Shown: in pieces, positions 36,495-46,016 of the stretch
How the letters are laid out: each line of letters starts with the position of its first letter
Position numbering within the stretch: the stretch's first letter is position 1
Assembly: GCF_002161355.1 (NCBI RefSeq)
Contig: NZ_NFHL01000003.1
Coordinates: 124,001 to 188,000, forward strand
Length of the DNA: 64,000 nucleotides
Reading direction: 5' to 3'
Source of the DNA: Lachnoclostridium sp. An76
Lineage (GTDB): Bacteria; Bacillota; Clostridia; Lachnospirales; Lachnospiraceae
Program-made: the position numbers and the translations under genes
The notes under the pieces: model-generated
What the model was told of the DNA's origin: nothing
Databases searched by the model: none
The model's input: only the letters and a program-made list of their open reading frames with translations

Positions 36495-38177
36495 TTACTC
36501 CATTACAGGTTTCAGAGCTTCCGCAAGTTTGTCTTTCTCAGCCTGCGCCTCAGCGAGGTCTTTACCAAGTGTCGTATAGTAGATCTTGATCTTCGGCTCT
36601 GTCCCTGACGGGCGGACGATCACAGTCTCATTATTCTCCAGCTTGTAGATCAGCACGTTTGCCGACGGAAGCCCGGTCTCTTCCGGTTTCTCATAATCCG
36701 TCACCGACGCCACTCTGTACCCGGCGATCTCTTTGAGCGGTTCCTCACGGAGCTTCTCCATGATGCCAGCCATCTTGTCCATCCCGCTCAATCCCGGGAA
36801 CTCAAAGCTGTCTACCTTATTGAGATAGCGCCCATACTGCGCGTAGATCTCTTCCATCCTCTGTTTCAGGGAGCTTCCGATGCTCCTGTAATATGCAGCC
36901 ATCTCACAGATCAGCATGGAACCGATGACCGCATCCTTGTCCCGCACATACGGTCCGGCAAGATATCCGTAGCTCTCCTCGAATCCGAAGATAAAGCGGT
37001 CTACCTCGCCCGCCTGCTCCAGCCGGGCGATCTGGTCGCCGATCCACTTGAATCCTGTCAGCACGCTCCTGAGCTCTACGCCATAGTGCTCTGCTACCGC
37101 GTCAGCCAGAGGTGTGGAAACGATGGATTTCACTGCCACCGGATTTTCCGGCATGGTCCCCTTCTCTATGCGTCCCGCGCAGATATAGTCAAGGAGCAGG
37201 ACTCCCACTTCATTTCCGCTGACCAGCTCATAGGATCCGTCCGGACACTTCATGGCAATGCCGACACGGTCCGCATCCGGGTCTGTCGCCAGCATCAGGT
37301 CTGCCCCTGTCTCTTTCGCCAGGTTCAGCCCCTGCTCAAGCGCCTCAAAGATCTCCGGGTTCGGATAGCTGCATGTCGTAAAATAGCCGTTCGGATATTC
37401 CTGATCCGGTACGATGGTGATGTCCGTCACTCCGATATCCTTCAATATCTGTGTGACCGGCACAAGCCCTGAACCGTTCAGAGGGCTGTACACCAGTTTC
37501 AGTCCCGCTGTTTTGCACAGTCCCGGGCGTACCTGACGTGACTCGATCGCGTCATAGAGGGCCCTCTTGCAGTCATCGCCCACAAAGCGGATGAACCCTT
37601 CCTCAACTCCCTGTGCAAAGGACATATATTTCGCCCCTGTCAGGACGTCTGTCTTCTGGATCTCCTCATACACGATCGCCGCCGCATCGTCCGTCATCTG
37701 GCATCCGTCCGGGCCGTAAGCCTTGTATCCGTTGTATTTTGCAGGGTTGTGGGAAGCAGTCACCATGATCCCCGCATTGCAGTTATAATAGCGTGTAGCA
37801 AAAGAGAGCGCAGGCACGGGCATCAGTGCGTCATAAATCCTTACTTTGATCCCGTTTGCAGCCAGCACTCCTGCTGCTGTCTTCGCAAACACATCGCTCT
37901 TTAAGCGGCTGTCGTAGCTGATCGCCACAGTCTGTGTACCGCCCTGGGTCTTCACCCAGTTTGCCAGTCCCTGTGTCGCCTGGCGCACGACGTAGATATT
38001 CATGCGGTTCGTCCCCGCGCCGAGCACGCCGCGCAGCCCCGCTGTCCCGAATTTCAGCGCAACCGCAAAACGTTCTTTGATCTCATCGTCTTTTCCTTCG
38101 ATCTTTGCCAGCTCCGGCTTCAGATCTGCATCTTCCAGATCCGCTGCCATCCAGCGCTTATACTCTTCCTGATACAT
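36495..38177 (-). CDS. Phosphoglucomutase/phosphomannomutase
   Basis: A 560-residue alpha-D-phosphohexomutase interconverting glucose-6- and glucose-1-phosphate (or the mannose forms). The phosphoserine loop is VTASHNPAKYNGYK (about 143-156), the metal loop ATDPDADRVGIA, the sugar-binding loop FGFEESYGYLAG and the phosphate loop RPSGTEPKIK near the C-terminus. Length fits the PgcA/PGM2-like group. The start at 38177 is set by AGGAG. Together with glgD at the window start it suggests glycogen or cell-wall sugar metabolism. Confidence 0.94.
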   Translation of the reverse strand: MYQEEYKRWMAADLEDADLKPELAKIEGKDDEIKERFAVALKFGTAGLRGVLGAGTNRMNIYVVRQATQGLANWVKTQGGTQTVAISYDSRLKSDVFAKTAAGVLAANGIKVRIYDALMPVPALSFATRYYNCNAGIMVTASHNPAKYNGYKAYGPDGCQMTDDAAAIVYEEIQKTDVLTGAKYMSFAQGVEEGFIRFVGDDCKRALYDAIESRQVRPGLCKTAGLKLVYSPLNGSGLVPVTQILKDIGVTDITIVPDQEYPNGYFTTCSYPNPEIFEALEQGLNLAKETGADLMLATDPDADRVGIAMKCPDGSYELVSGNEVGVLLLDYICAGRIEKGTMPENPVAVKSIVSTPLADAVAEHYGVELRSVLTGFKWIGDQIARLEQAGEVDRFIFGFEESYGYLAGPYVRDKDAVIGSMLICEMAAYYRSIGSSLKQRMEEIYAQYGRYLNKVDSFEFPGLSGMDKMAGIMEKLREEPLKEIAGYRVASVTDYEKPEETGLPSANVLIYKLENNETVIVRPSGTEPKIKIYYTTLGKDLAEAQAEKDKLAEALKPVME

Positions 38178-38280
38178 TTTTACCACTCCTACTGTCTTTT
38201 TATTGGTTTTTTTGTACAAAATCACAAATAAATCCAGTTCTAATATACCATGTTTCAGCCCGGACAGCAACAAAACTCTG

Positions 38281-39294
38281 TTATATATTTAAAGAAAATA
38301 CTTCCTCCAGAAAACACTGTTTTTCTTCCGCCTGGCGAACGGAAAGTTTCAGCTTTTCCACGCATTTTTCAGGCAGCCACGACTTATTTGACCGGTAATA
38401 ACTCCCGGCTGTCTTCCAGAATTTTTCCGGGTAGGCGAGAAAAAGTCCCAGATATTCCCTCTCCTCCGGACAGACCGGACGCTCTTCCTCATATGCCTCG
38501 AGAAGCTGCTGTCCTGTTTTTCGTTTCCAATGATGTTTTTCCATTGCCTTTCTCATAAAGTAATACAAGTCATGCATTTGGATATCTGAACACATATGTT
38601 CAAATCCTGTCACCGCCAGCCCCTGCTTCAGGACCAGAATATTGTGGTAATTATAATCTCCGTGTACGAGGGTCCCCCGCCGCATGCAGCCTGCATACAG
38701 CTCCCCGCACCCGGATCCCTCCATCTTCTGCCGGACCCTCTCAGCCATACCGTACATTTTCTCAAAGCTTTCAAGATAAAGGTATTCGAATTCATTCTTA
38801 GCCACCCGCCCCCGGATAAAAGAACGCACCTTTTTCAGCTCACGGTTATGGCGCACGATCTCCTCCAGCGGGCTCCTTTTCCCCGGAAACGGAGCAGGCA
38901 GCGGCGCAGAGTCCTGTCCGGCGGAAACAGCATCCAGCTCCCTGTGCAGCCGGCCAAGCTGCGCAGCCGCGCGCAGGAGTTCTCCTTCCTGGCGGATATC
39001 GCATTCCCGTCCCTGATACCATCGTTTCAGCATATATACAGTCCCTTCTCTCGAAGTGACAAGCAGTTCCCCATCTTCTGTAAATACAGGAGTGTCAACT
39101 TTTACGTTTCCACGCTTTTCGATCCGGCTGAGCACCTCATATAATAAAGGGGCACGCCGCGCTGATATCTTCGTCTCCTTCAGCAGCATCGTCCCCTCAT
39201 TTGTATCGCAAAAAAACGCACCCCTTATCCTTCGGGTGCCTTTTACTTCTATATTATACTGTTCCAATACTTCCAGCTCATATTCCTCTCTCAT
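38281..39294 (-). CDS. CotS-family spore coat protein (kinase-like fold)
   Basis: A 337-residue protein of the CotS/aminoglycoside-phosphotransferase-like group. The catalytic loop LVHGDYNYHNILV is intact (about 211-223), followed by a DLYYFMRKAMEKHHW block typical of CotS proteins. The metal-binding Asp expected a few residues after the catalytic loop is Gly here (AVTGFEHM instead of a DFE-type motif). Kinase activity is therefore doubtful. CotS proteins are found in the spore coat of Bacillus and are widespread in sporulating Clostridia. Confidence 0.82.
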   Translation of the reverse strand: MREEYELEVLEQYNIEVKGTRRIRGAFFCDTNEGTMLLKETKISARRAPLLYEVLSRIEKRGNVKVDTPVFTEDGELLVTSREGTVYMLKRWYQGRECDIRQEGELLRAAAQLGRLHRELDAVSAGQDSAPLPAPFPGKRSPLEEIVRHNRELKKVRSFIRGRVAKNEFEYLYLESFEKMYGMAERVRQKMEGSGCGELYAGCMRRGTLVHGDYNYHNILVLKQGLAVTGFEHMCSDIQMHDLYYFMRKAMEKHHWKRKTGQQLLEAYEEERPVCPEEREYLGLFLAYPEKFWKTAGSYYRSNKSWLPEKCVEKLKLSVRQAEEKQCFLEEVFSLNI

Positions 39295-39323
39295 AGCCGC
39301 CCCCTGTCAGACACTCTTTGATC

Positions 39324-39384
39324 ATAACAGCCCGGTGCGCCCCGCCGTTTTCCCTCTCCGGCAGGGGCACGCCTGAACTGTTAT
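39324..39384. repeat. Palindrome between cca and the CotS gene
   Basis: ATAACAGCCCGGTGCGCCCC (39324-39343) pairs imperfectly with GGGGCACGCCTGAACTGTTAT (39364-39384). It resembles the elements at 3904-4084 and 10684-10731. It may terminate the cca operon. Confidence 0.55.
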
Positions 39385-39416
39385 TCTAATCTATGAGAGA
39401 GTCGGCCCGAGTATGA

Positions 39417-40751
39417 TTACCGGCCTGTTTTTTCTTTTACATATGCGCAGAGTATTTCTTTTTTATTTCTCTCCGGGTCATCGATCACGTATTCCAGCAG
39501 CTCGCTCAGCATACTGCCCAGTTCTCTCCCTGGCTTCATGCCCAGATCCATGAGTTCTCTCCCTCCGACCGCCAGCTGTCTCAGAGTGACGCATTCCCTG
39601 TTCAGCAGCGCCTGCTGGTAGAGCTGTCTCATGGCTACGATATTCTCGATCTTTTCCCTGCGTCTGTATGTGCTCTGCGCCTTGGCGTCCGCCATGCGCA
39701 CCGCGAGATAATAGGGGAACAGCTCTACGCCGATCCGGTTCATCGCGCGCCGCACATTCTTCGGCGTCGCTTCCACACGGTAATCGTGATAGCACACGAG
39801 CCTGGACACTTTTTTCACAGTGTCATTGTCAAACTTCAGCCGCCGCATGACCTTTCGGGCGATCTCTTCGCTGACCAGGGCATGGCCTTTAAAGTGGTCC
39901 CGCCCATTCTCATCTGTAGTGCGCATCGCCGGTTTCCCCATGTCGTGGAACAGCATGGTAAGGCGGAGGATCTTATCCCGCTTTACATTCTTCAGGGCTC
40001 GCAGAGTGTGCTGCGCCACATCGTATTTATGATGGGGCGTATTCTGCTCCACTCCGACCATGGCATCCCACTCCGGCAGGATCACCTTGGTGATCCCCAG
40101 CTCATATGCATCCTGGATCCGCTCCGGATGCGGGGATACGAGGAGCTTGACAAGCTCCGCCTGGATCCGCTCCGCGCTGATCTTTTCCAGAGTGGGGGCA
40201 AGCTCCCTCACTGCCTGGGCGGTCTCTTTCTCGATGGGGAAATTAAGCTGCGCGGAAAAGCGCACCGCACGCAGGATCCTCAGCGCATCCTCCGAGAACC
40301 GCTCCCACGGATCTCCAACGCACCGGATCAGGTGGTGGTTCAGGTCCTTCATCCCCCCGAATACATCTACCAGCCGCACCTCATCATTATAGGCCATGGC
40401 ATTGATCGTAAAATCTCTGCGCTGCAGGTCCTCTTCCAGCCGGCTTGTAAAATGCACCTCCTTGGGATGCCTTCCGTCCTCGTACGCCCCGTCCACACGG
40501 TAGGTCGTCACTTCAAAGGAATCCTTTCCGATCAGGACTGTGACCGTCCCGTGCTCGATCCCTGTGTCCACAGTCCTGCGGAAAAGCTTCTTGATCTCTT
40601 CCGGCCGGGCGGACGTGGTGATATCCCAGTCTTCGGGCCGTCTCGCCAGGATAGAATCCCGCACGCACCCGCCCACGGCGAATGCCTCATACCCGTGGAG
40701 CTGCAGATTATTAATGATCATCGTCACTTTTCTTGGCAATGCTATCTTCAT
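39417..40751 (-). CDS. cca: CCA tRNA nucleotidyltransferase with HD domain
   Basis: A 444-residue class II enzyme adding or repairing the 3' CCA of tRNAs. Visible: AVGGCVRDSILARRPEDWDI (G..VRD and the DxD metal motif, about 21-40), RRDFTINAMAYN (about 110), RILRAVRF, and an HD domain with LFHDMGKP (about 267) typical of Firmicutes enzymes. Its start overlaps the end of the upstream ATPase gene by 4 bp, implying one operon. Confidence 0.95.
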   Translation of the reverse strand: MKIALPRKVTMIINNLQLHGYEAFAVGGCVRDSILARRPEDWDITTSARPEEIKKLFRRTVDTGIEHGTVTVLIGKDSFEVTTYRVDGAYEDGRHPKEVHFTSRLEEDLQRRDFTINAMAYNDEVRLVDVFGGMKDLNHHLIRCVGDPWERFSEDALRILRAVRFSAQLNFPIEKETAQAVRELAPTLEKISAERIQAELVKLLVSPHPERIQDAYELGITKVILPEWDAMVGVEQNTPHHKYDVAQHTLRALKNVKRDKILRLTMLFHDMGKPAMRTTDENGRDHFKGHALVSEEIARKVMRRLKFDNDTVKKVSRLVCYHDYRVEATPKNVRRAMNRIGVELFPYYLAVRMADAKAQSTYRRREKIENIVAMRQLYQQALLNRECVTLRQLAVGGRELMDLGMKPGRELGSMLSELLEYVIDDPERNKKEILCAYVKEKTGR

Positions 40752-42373
40752 GAGTAAACTACCCTCTTTGCTATCTCTTCTTCTCTCTTATGACAGGTAA
40801 ATATTATAACCTGTTTTCTCTGGCTGCTCAACCATTTTAATGCAGACTCCAGCCTTTTGTCATCATAAAAAGCGAACACATCATCCAGGATCAGCGGCAC
40901 AGGCTCCTCCAGCAGGATATCTGCCGCCGCCAGGCGCACCGCAAGATAGATCTGCTCGACCGTCCCGCGGCTCAGGCGCTCTGCCGGGATGTTTCTGACG
41001 CCGTCCCACACAGACAGGTGTCTCTCCCCGTCCATACGGAGAGACTGGTATGCTCCATCTGTAAAAGCCGCAAATATCTCCGACGCTCTCCTGTTGAGGA
41101 TCCCAGCTGTCTGGTCCCCCATCTCCGCCGCCGTCTTTTCAAGCGTCTCCGCCGCCAGGGCGAGCGCCTGCTGCCGCCTGCGCAGGATCCTCAGTGTATC
41201 GCTGTCCCCGCACTCTTCGCACTGTTCCCGCAGGTTCGCGCAGCGGATCTCTTTTTCCTTCCAGGCGGACCGGATATGGTCCATCTCTCCCTGGATCCTT
41301 CTTGCCTCTGCCTGATTTTTATCGCTTCCTTCTGCCCGGCTTTTCCCGTTTCCTTCTGTCTTCCTCTGAACTGCTTTCTCCCCGGGGCGCACATCCTCTG
41401 CCCCCGCGCCGCTCCGCCTCGCTTTCACAGCCGCAGCGGTACCGGCAGCCAGGAGCAGGATACCGACTGCCATGACCACAGCGGATACCCCTGCGAAAGG
41501 CGCTGACGGAAGAGTGTGCACGGCATTTTCAAGGAACAGGCTCCACAGGAAGCCCACTGCACCTGCCAGCACTCCCACTGCTCCCATACGGATCAGGTTC
41601 CCCGGTCCGGACACGCTTTCCTTACGCCCCGCGGTCCCGGTCTGCTGTCCCTCGTCCCGCGCCGCTTCTGTTTCCTCAGGATTTCCCAGCTTTTCCAGCT
41701 GCCCTCTCTTTTCCTCATATTCGTCCTGGAGCGCCCGCATATCCTGCTCCAGATACCGGCATTCCAGGCGGACTTTCTCCTGTTCTTTCTCCCGGGCGGC
41801 TTCCTGCTCCCTGACTTCCCGTTCCACGCTGCGCTGCCTTTCCTTCAGCAGACGGAATGCCGCCGCAAGATCGATCTCGCCGCTCCCCGTCTCAAAGTAA
41901 TTGGCCGCGCGGTTTTCCAACGCCTCATAAAGCTCCTGCCCCGGCCGGGCCTGGAGCTGTCCCACAGACACAGTACTGTCAAAGAGCACCGCGGACATTC
42001 CCCCCAGCAGCATGTCCAGATCGCCGTGCTCCAGGGATAATTCCTCCCCGTCATCCTCACAGACAAGCGACGCCCGCTGCGCCGCCCTGGCAAAGCTGCG
42101 CTCCAGCCTGAAATTGCGCCCTCCGCATGTAAAACGCATGACACCGGCATAGGATCCCGGATCGTCCCACGGCTCATAGCGGGTAAACGCATCCCTTGCC
42201 GCAGCGCGCCCCCGCCCCCGTTCCAACCCGAAAAGCATGGCGCGGATAAAAGCATGGAGGGTGGATTTCCCGAATTCATTTTCCCCGGATATGACCTGCA
42301 CGCCATCGTTCAGATAAAAGTGGCGTTCTTTAAATTTTCCGAAATTTTTGATATATAATTCTCTGATGACCAT
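40748..42373 (-). CDS. Short Rad50/SbcC-like AAA ATPase (YhaN type) with membrane-like hairpin
   Basis: A 541-residue ATPase. N-terminal ABC half with Walker A GENEFGKST (about 31-39); C-terminal half with signature-like LSRGTVEQIYLAVRLA and Walker B PLILDDVFAFYDD. The coiled-coil arms are short and between them lie two hydrophobic helices (about 255-275 and 290-315), as in YhaN-type proteins, so it may be membrane-attached. Rad50-like ATPases hold DNA ends for an Mre11-like nuclease; that partner is the gene just upstream. Confidence 0.87.
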   Translation of the reverse strand: MVIRELYIKNFGKFKERHFYLNDGVQVISGENEFGKSTLHAFIRAMLFGLERGRGRAAARDAFTRYEPWDDPGSYAGVMRFTCGGRNFRLERSFARAAQRASLVCEDDGEELSLEHGDLDMLLGGMSAVLFDSTVSVGQLQARPGQELYEALENRAANYFETGSGEIDLAAAFRLLKERQRSVEREVREQEAAREKEQEKVRLECRYLEQDMRALQDEYEEKRGQLEKLGNPEETEAARDEGQQTGTAGRKESVSGPGNLIRMGAVGVLAGAVGFLWSLFLENAVHTLPSAPFAGVSAVVMAVGILLLAAGTAAAVKARRSGAGAEDVRPGEKAVQRKTEGNGKSRAEGSDKNQAEARRIQGEMDHIRSAWKEKEIRCANLREQCEECGDSDTLRILRRRQQALALAAETLEKTAAEMGDQTAGILNRRASEIFAAFTDGAYQSLRMDGERHLSVWDGVRNIPAERLSRGTVEQIYLAVRLAAADILLEEPVPLILDDVFAFYDDKRLESALKWLSSQRKQVIIFTCHKREEEIAKRVVYS

Positions 42374-42462
42374 GCCTGCTCCCTCTCACCTGTATCTTCC
42401 GCCGGCTTCTCCGCTCTCTTCCGCCGTTATCCGGCAGGACCCCTGCCGATGAAGTCTCCGCC

Positions 42463-43515
42463 TCATTCTCGCCCTGCCAGGATCGCGTCGATCCCCTCAC
42501 AGAGCGCCTCATATTCAAGGCTTCCTTCCCGGCAGCCTGCGAAGTGTGAAATATACTGCCCCAGGAGATTCTCTCTGTTTTCCTCCAAAAGCCGCGTGAT
42601 ATCATACGCCGGACAGGTCTCATCCGCCACTTCCAGTATATTTCCCATCCCTGCGATCCTTTTTGTATCAAATATGATATCCGGGCTTCTTTTTCCTATT
42701 AAAGTTATTTTGTAAATATTATTATTTCCTTGTTCATCTATGTATTGTCTGATTCTTTCTCTGACGCTTCCTTCTGTATCGGATCCGTCCACGTCGAGTT
42801 CCAGATGTATGTACTCTCTTTCGGCACAGGGGATCCACTGCGTCCTGACTACCGCCTTCGAGGCCTCTCCTCTGATGTACCCGTGCGGCCCTGTGTCATT
42901 CCGGTCCACAGGCTCCAGCGCCCCCGCATAAATGATCCTGTCTTTTTCCAGTGCCTGAGGCTTATGGATATGCCCCAGAGCGATATAGCAGAATCCTGAT
43001 GACGCCAAAACCTTCCTGTCGATCGGGATATGCTTCTGGTCGCCCCCGTGGGCGAGGAGTATCTCTATGGGCTCCGCCCCGGCCGGCGCTGCCCCGTCAT
43101 ACAGAGGCTCACTGATCTCTCTGCTGTGATAGCTGAGCCCGTACACAGCAGTGCCCAGTTCAGGGAAATCAACATATTCCAGATTTCTCCCAAAAAGCGG
43201 ATACACATTCTCACTCCACCTGAAGGTCCTGTAATAGGAATCCCGCCGGATATAGTCGTGGTTCCCCGCTATGAGCACTACCTTTGTGTGAGTCAGCCGC
43301 GAAAACAGATAATCCACTTCCCTCAGCTCCCTGAGCAGGGGCTGGCGGTGGAACAGGTCCCCCGCTATGAGCAGCAGGTCCGTCCGTTCTTCCTCGCATA
43401 CGCGGATCACATGTTCAAAAGTATCCCAGAGCTCCTGCGGCCTGTTCTCACTGTAAAGCGGGCCTGCATCCGGCTGCGCGCCCAGATGCACGTCCGCGAT
43501 ATGGATAAATCTCAT
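42463..43515 (-). CDS. Mre11/SbcD-like DNA repair metallophosphoesterase (YhaO type)
   Basis: A 350-residue calcineurin-like phosphoesterase. Metal motifs in order: IADVHLGA (residues 6-13), IAGDLFHR (about 46), IAGNHDYI (about 83), LAHGGD (about 153) and GHIHKPQ. These are the Mre11/SbcD nuclease signatures. It precedes the Rad50-like gene by 90 bp. The pair probably processes DNA ends, and being co-transcribed with cca is a notable neighbourhood. Confidence 0.9.
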   Translation of the reverse strand: MRFIHIADVHLGAQPDAGPLYSENRPQELWDTFEHVIRVCEEERTDLLLIAGDLFHRQPLLRELREVDYLFSRLTHTKVVLIAGNHDYIRRDSYYRTFRWSENVYPLFGRNLEYVDFPELGTAVYGLSYHSREISEPLYDGAAPAGAEPIEILLAHGGDQKHIPIDRKVLASSGFCYIALGHIHKPQALEKDRIIYAGALEPVDRNDTGPHGYIRGEASKAVVRTQWIPCAEREYIHLELDVDGSDTEGSVRERIRQYIDEQGNNNIYKITLIGKRSPDIIFDTKRIAGMGNILEVADETCPAYDITRLLEENRENLLGQYISHFAGCREGSLEYEALCEGIDAILAGRE

Positions 43516-43535
43516 TCAGCACCTCCTGTCCGCCG

Positions 43536-43579
43536 GAAAAGGGACAGGGCGCCACATCTGAAATGTCACGCCCTGCCCT
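43536..43579 (-). terminator. asnS terminator
   Basis: On the minus strand, GGGCAGGGCG pairs with CGCCCTGTCC and is followed by CTTTTCC. It ends the asnS transcript before the Mre11-like gene. Confidence 0.7.
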
Positions 43580-43627
43580 CTGCCTTTGTCCGCGTGTTTC
43601 CCGGACTATGCACATCATTCTTACAGA

Positions 43628-45019
43628 TTATAATTCACAGTTATTTACTGTCCTCGGGAACGGGATCACATCACGGATGTTTGACATTCCTGTCAGATAC
43701 ATCACACACCGCTCAAAGCCGAGCCCGAATCCCGCATGTCTCGTGGAGCCGTACTTTCTCAGGTCAAGATAGAAATCATAATCCTCTTCCTTTAATCCCA
43801 GCTCATTCATACGGTTCAGGAGCTTGTCGTAGTCGTCCTCCCTCTGGCTTCCTCCGATGATCTCACCAATCCCCGGTACAAGGCAGTCCACTGCCGCGAC
43901 TGTCTTTCCATCATCATTCTGCTTCATATAGAAGGCTTTGATCTCCTTCGGGTAATCCGTGACAAATACCGGGCGCTTATAAATCTGCTCTGTCAGATAG
44001 CGCTCATGCTCTGTCTGGAGGTCGCATCCCCAGGACACTTTATATTCGAATTTGTCATTGTTCTTCTCAAGGATCTCAATAGCTTCCGTGTAAGTCACCC
44101 TCGCGAAATCAGAGTCCGCCACATTGTTCAGCCTGTCCAACAGCCCCTTGTCCACAAAGGAATTAAAGAAGTTCATCTCCTCCGGCGCGTTCTCAAGCAC
44201 ATAGCGGATCACATATTTGAGCATTGCCTCCGCCAGATCCATATCATCCTCCAGATCCGCGAACGCGATCTCCGGCTCGATCATCCAGAATTCAGCGGCA
44301 TGTCTCGTTGTGTTCGAATTTTCCGCACGGAATGTAGGACCGAATGTGTAGATGCTGCGGAATGCCTGGGCATATGTCTCGCCGTTCAGCTGCCCGCTCA
44401 CGGTCAGGCTGGTCTCTTTCCCAAAGAAATCCTTTGTATAGTCCACGGACCCGTCCTCATTTTTCGGGACATTTTCCATATCAAGGGTAGTCACGCGGAA
44501 CATCTCTCCCGCTCCCTCACAGTCGCTCCCCGTGATCAGCGGAGTGTGCACATACACAAATCCTCTCTCCTGGAAAAACTTATGGATCGCATAAGCCGCC
44601 AGTGAACGCACGCGGAATACTGCCTGGAACGTATTCGTCCTGGGGCGGAGATGAGAAATCGTCCTGAGATATTCGAAACTATGTCGTTTCTTCTGCAATG
44701 GGTAATCCGGAGCTGAAGCACCCTCAACCTGTACTTCATCCGCCTGGATCTCAAACGGCTGCTTTGCCTGAGGCGTCGCTACCAGAGTCCCGGTCACGAT
44801 GACCGCTGCCCCGACATTCAATTTGGAAACCTCAGCAAAATTCTCCATCTTATCGTGATATACAACCTGCAGCGTCTCAAAGAAAGAGCCGTCGTTTAAC
44901 ACCATAAAACCAAAAGTCTTTGAATCACGGATGCTGCGCACCCAGCCGCCGACCGTCACCTTCTGGTCCAGATACTGTTCTCTGTTCTTAAATAATTCCC
45001 GAATCGTCGTTAATTCCAT
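43628..45019 (-). CDS. asnS: Asparaginyl-tRNA synthetase
   Basis: A 463-residue class IIb synthetase. An N-terminal OB-fold anticodon-binding domain (about 14-100; [14 protein letters not shown]) precedes the catalytic domain with motif 2 around [20 protein letters not shown] and motif 3 [15 protein letters not shown] at the end. The Ser/Thr-rich motif 2 form and the lack of an insertion fit AsnRS rather than AspRS. It has its own promoter and terminator. Confidence 0.96.
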   Translation of the reverse strand: MELTTIRELFKNREQYLDQKVTVGGWVRSIRDSKTFGFMVLNDGSFFETLQVVYHDKMENFAEVSKLNVGAAVIVTGTLVATPQAKQPFEIQADEVQVEGASAPDYPLQKKRHSFEYLRTISHLRPRTNTFQAVFRVRSLAAYAIHKFFQERGFVYVHTPLITGSDCEGAGEMFRVTTLDMENVPKNEDGSVDYTKDFFGKETSLTVSGQLNGETYAQAFRSIYTFGPTFRAENSNTTRHAAEFWMIEPEIAFADLEDDMDLAEAMLKYVIRYVLENAPEEMNFFNSFVDKGLLDRLNNVADSDFARVTYTEAIEILEKNNDKFEYKVSWGCDLQTEHERYLTEQIYKRPVFVTDYPKEIKAFYMKQNDDGKTVAAVDCLVPGIGEIIGGSQREDDYDKLLNRMNELGLKEEDYDFYLDLRKYGSTRHAGFGLGFERCVMYLTGMSNIRDVIPFPRTVNNCEL

Positions 45020-45058
45020 ATCTAAATAACTCCTCCGTTGTTGATTGTCAGTATTGAC

Positions 45059-45087
45059 ATTATAACACTGTCCGTCAAGACCGTAAA
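45059..45087 (-). promoter_or_regulatory. asnS promoter (extended -10)
   Basis: On the minus strand, TTTACG (45087-45082), a 17-bp spacer and TGTTATAAT with -10 at 45064-45059. The -35 is weak but the extended -10 compensates. Confidence 0.55.
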
Positions 45088-45142
45088 CAAAAATATCTTT
45101 CAGGCAAGATCAGCCTCTCTCTGCTTTTAAAGCAGAAAACAA

Positions 45143-45186
45143 GAATACCGCAGGGTCATCTCTTACAGATGATCCTGCGGTATTCT
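45143..45186 (-). terminator. Terminator of the tRNA-Glu/tRNA-Cys unit
   Basis: On the minus strand, GAATACCGCAGG pairs with CCTGCGGTATTC (inner pair TCATCT/AGATGA) and is followed by TTGTTTTC. Confidence 0.8.
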
Positions 45187-45194
45187 CTTTCAAG

Positions 45195-45265
45195 AGGCGC
45201 AGATCGGATTTGAACCGGTGATCAGGGAGTTGCAGTCCCACGCCTTACCACTTGGCTACTGCGCC
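45195..45265 (-). tRNA. tRNA-Cys (GCA)
   Basis: 71 nt with GGCGCAG/CTGCGCC acceptor stem, anticodon GCA, and the T-loop GGTTCAAATC. CCA is not encoded. Confidence 0.95.
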
Positions 45266-45311
45266 TTGAGTATGAGCACTTAGCGGCTGTCCTTTAGACG
45301 CTACGTGCGAA

Positions 45312-45383
45312 TGACCCCGACGGGAATCGAACCCGTGTTACCGCCGTGAAAGGGCGATGTCTTAACCGCTTGACCACGGGGCC
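45312..45383 (-). tRNA. tRNA-Glu (TTC)
   Basis: 72 nt with GGCCCCG/CGGGGTC acceptor stem, anticodon TTC, T-loop GGTTCGATTC. A -10 like TATAAT (45420-45415, minus strand) and a GTCACTG/CAGTGAC hairpin (about 45391-45409) lie upstream. This is the tRNA nearest the AT-rich island. Confidence 0.95.
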
Positions 45384-45487
45384 ATACACAGTCACTGCCG
45401 AACAGTGACCGCTGATTATATTACCATACATAAAAAACAATTGCAAGCACTTTTTTGTTTTTGCCCTTTTCGCCTTTTCGCCCTCTT

Positions 45488-46006
45488 TTATATAGGCTTT
45501 AATAAATCCCATAAAGATCTTTCATCTTTACGGATTTTCGACACCCTGTTATATTCATGCAATGCATTAATTAAAGTATGCATATCCGAAAAATACTTAT
45601 GGACAAAATCGTAACTTTTAACATTTTTATATTTTAGTTTATTTTTGCAATATACACTGGGCTTTTCACCTGAATTTTTGAATTCTTTATATTTTCCTTC
45701 GTTACAAATAATAAGCATTTCAATTTCCGGAGCGGTAACAACATTAACAACATCAACCTTTTGTTTATAAACTTTGCTCAATTTAAAATTCTCGCTCCTG
45801 GAATCCAAAATCCGATAAACAGTAATCTTTTCAGAAAAAGATTTTTTCAAATACCTTCTTTCAAAATCTCTCGCGCTGCGGCATCTAAGCAATTCTTCTT
45901 CCAGTAAATCCTCTCTTTCAAAAATCAGTCTATGGTCGTCCAACAGCAGATCCAATATTGCTCTCTCGGCTCCGCCCTCACAGATACACGCTGTATATTT
46001 TTCCAT
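45488..46006 (-). CDS. Small TOPRIM/RloB-like protein, partner of the AAA ATPase
   Basis: A 172-residue protein. I do not recognise a named family with certainty. The N-terminus ICEGGAERAILDLLL (Glu10, Glu14) followed by RILDSRSE (Asp68) and the VVTAPEIEMLIICNEGKYKE block (about 90-108) resemble the acidic core of TOPRIM-like RloB/AbiLii proteins; the canonical DxD is not evident. It follows the ATPase by 10 bp in the same direction, so the two are co-translated. The base composition is clearly more AT-rich than neighbouring genes, suggesting transfer. By analogy it may be the nuclease effector of a two-gene defence system. Confidence 0.6.
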   Translation of the reverse strand: MEKYTACICEGGAERAILDLLLDDHRLIFEREDLLEEELLRCRSARDFERRYLKKSFSEKITVYRILDSRSENFKLSKVYKQKVDVVNVVTAPEIEMLIICNEGKYKEFKNSGEKPSVYCKNKLKYKNVKSYDFVHKYFSDMHTLINALHEYNRVSKIRKDERSLWDLLKPI

Positions 46007-46016
46007 CCCAAGCCTC

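Noticed and set aside
45391-45409. GTCACTG/CAGTGAC hairpin upstream of tRNA-Glu as an attachment site
   Set aside because: No repeat of the tRNA 3' end was found on the far side of the AT-rich island, so an integration site cannot be claimed.
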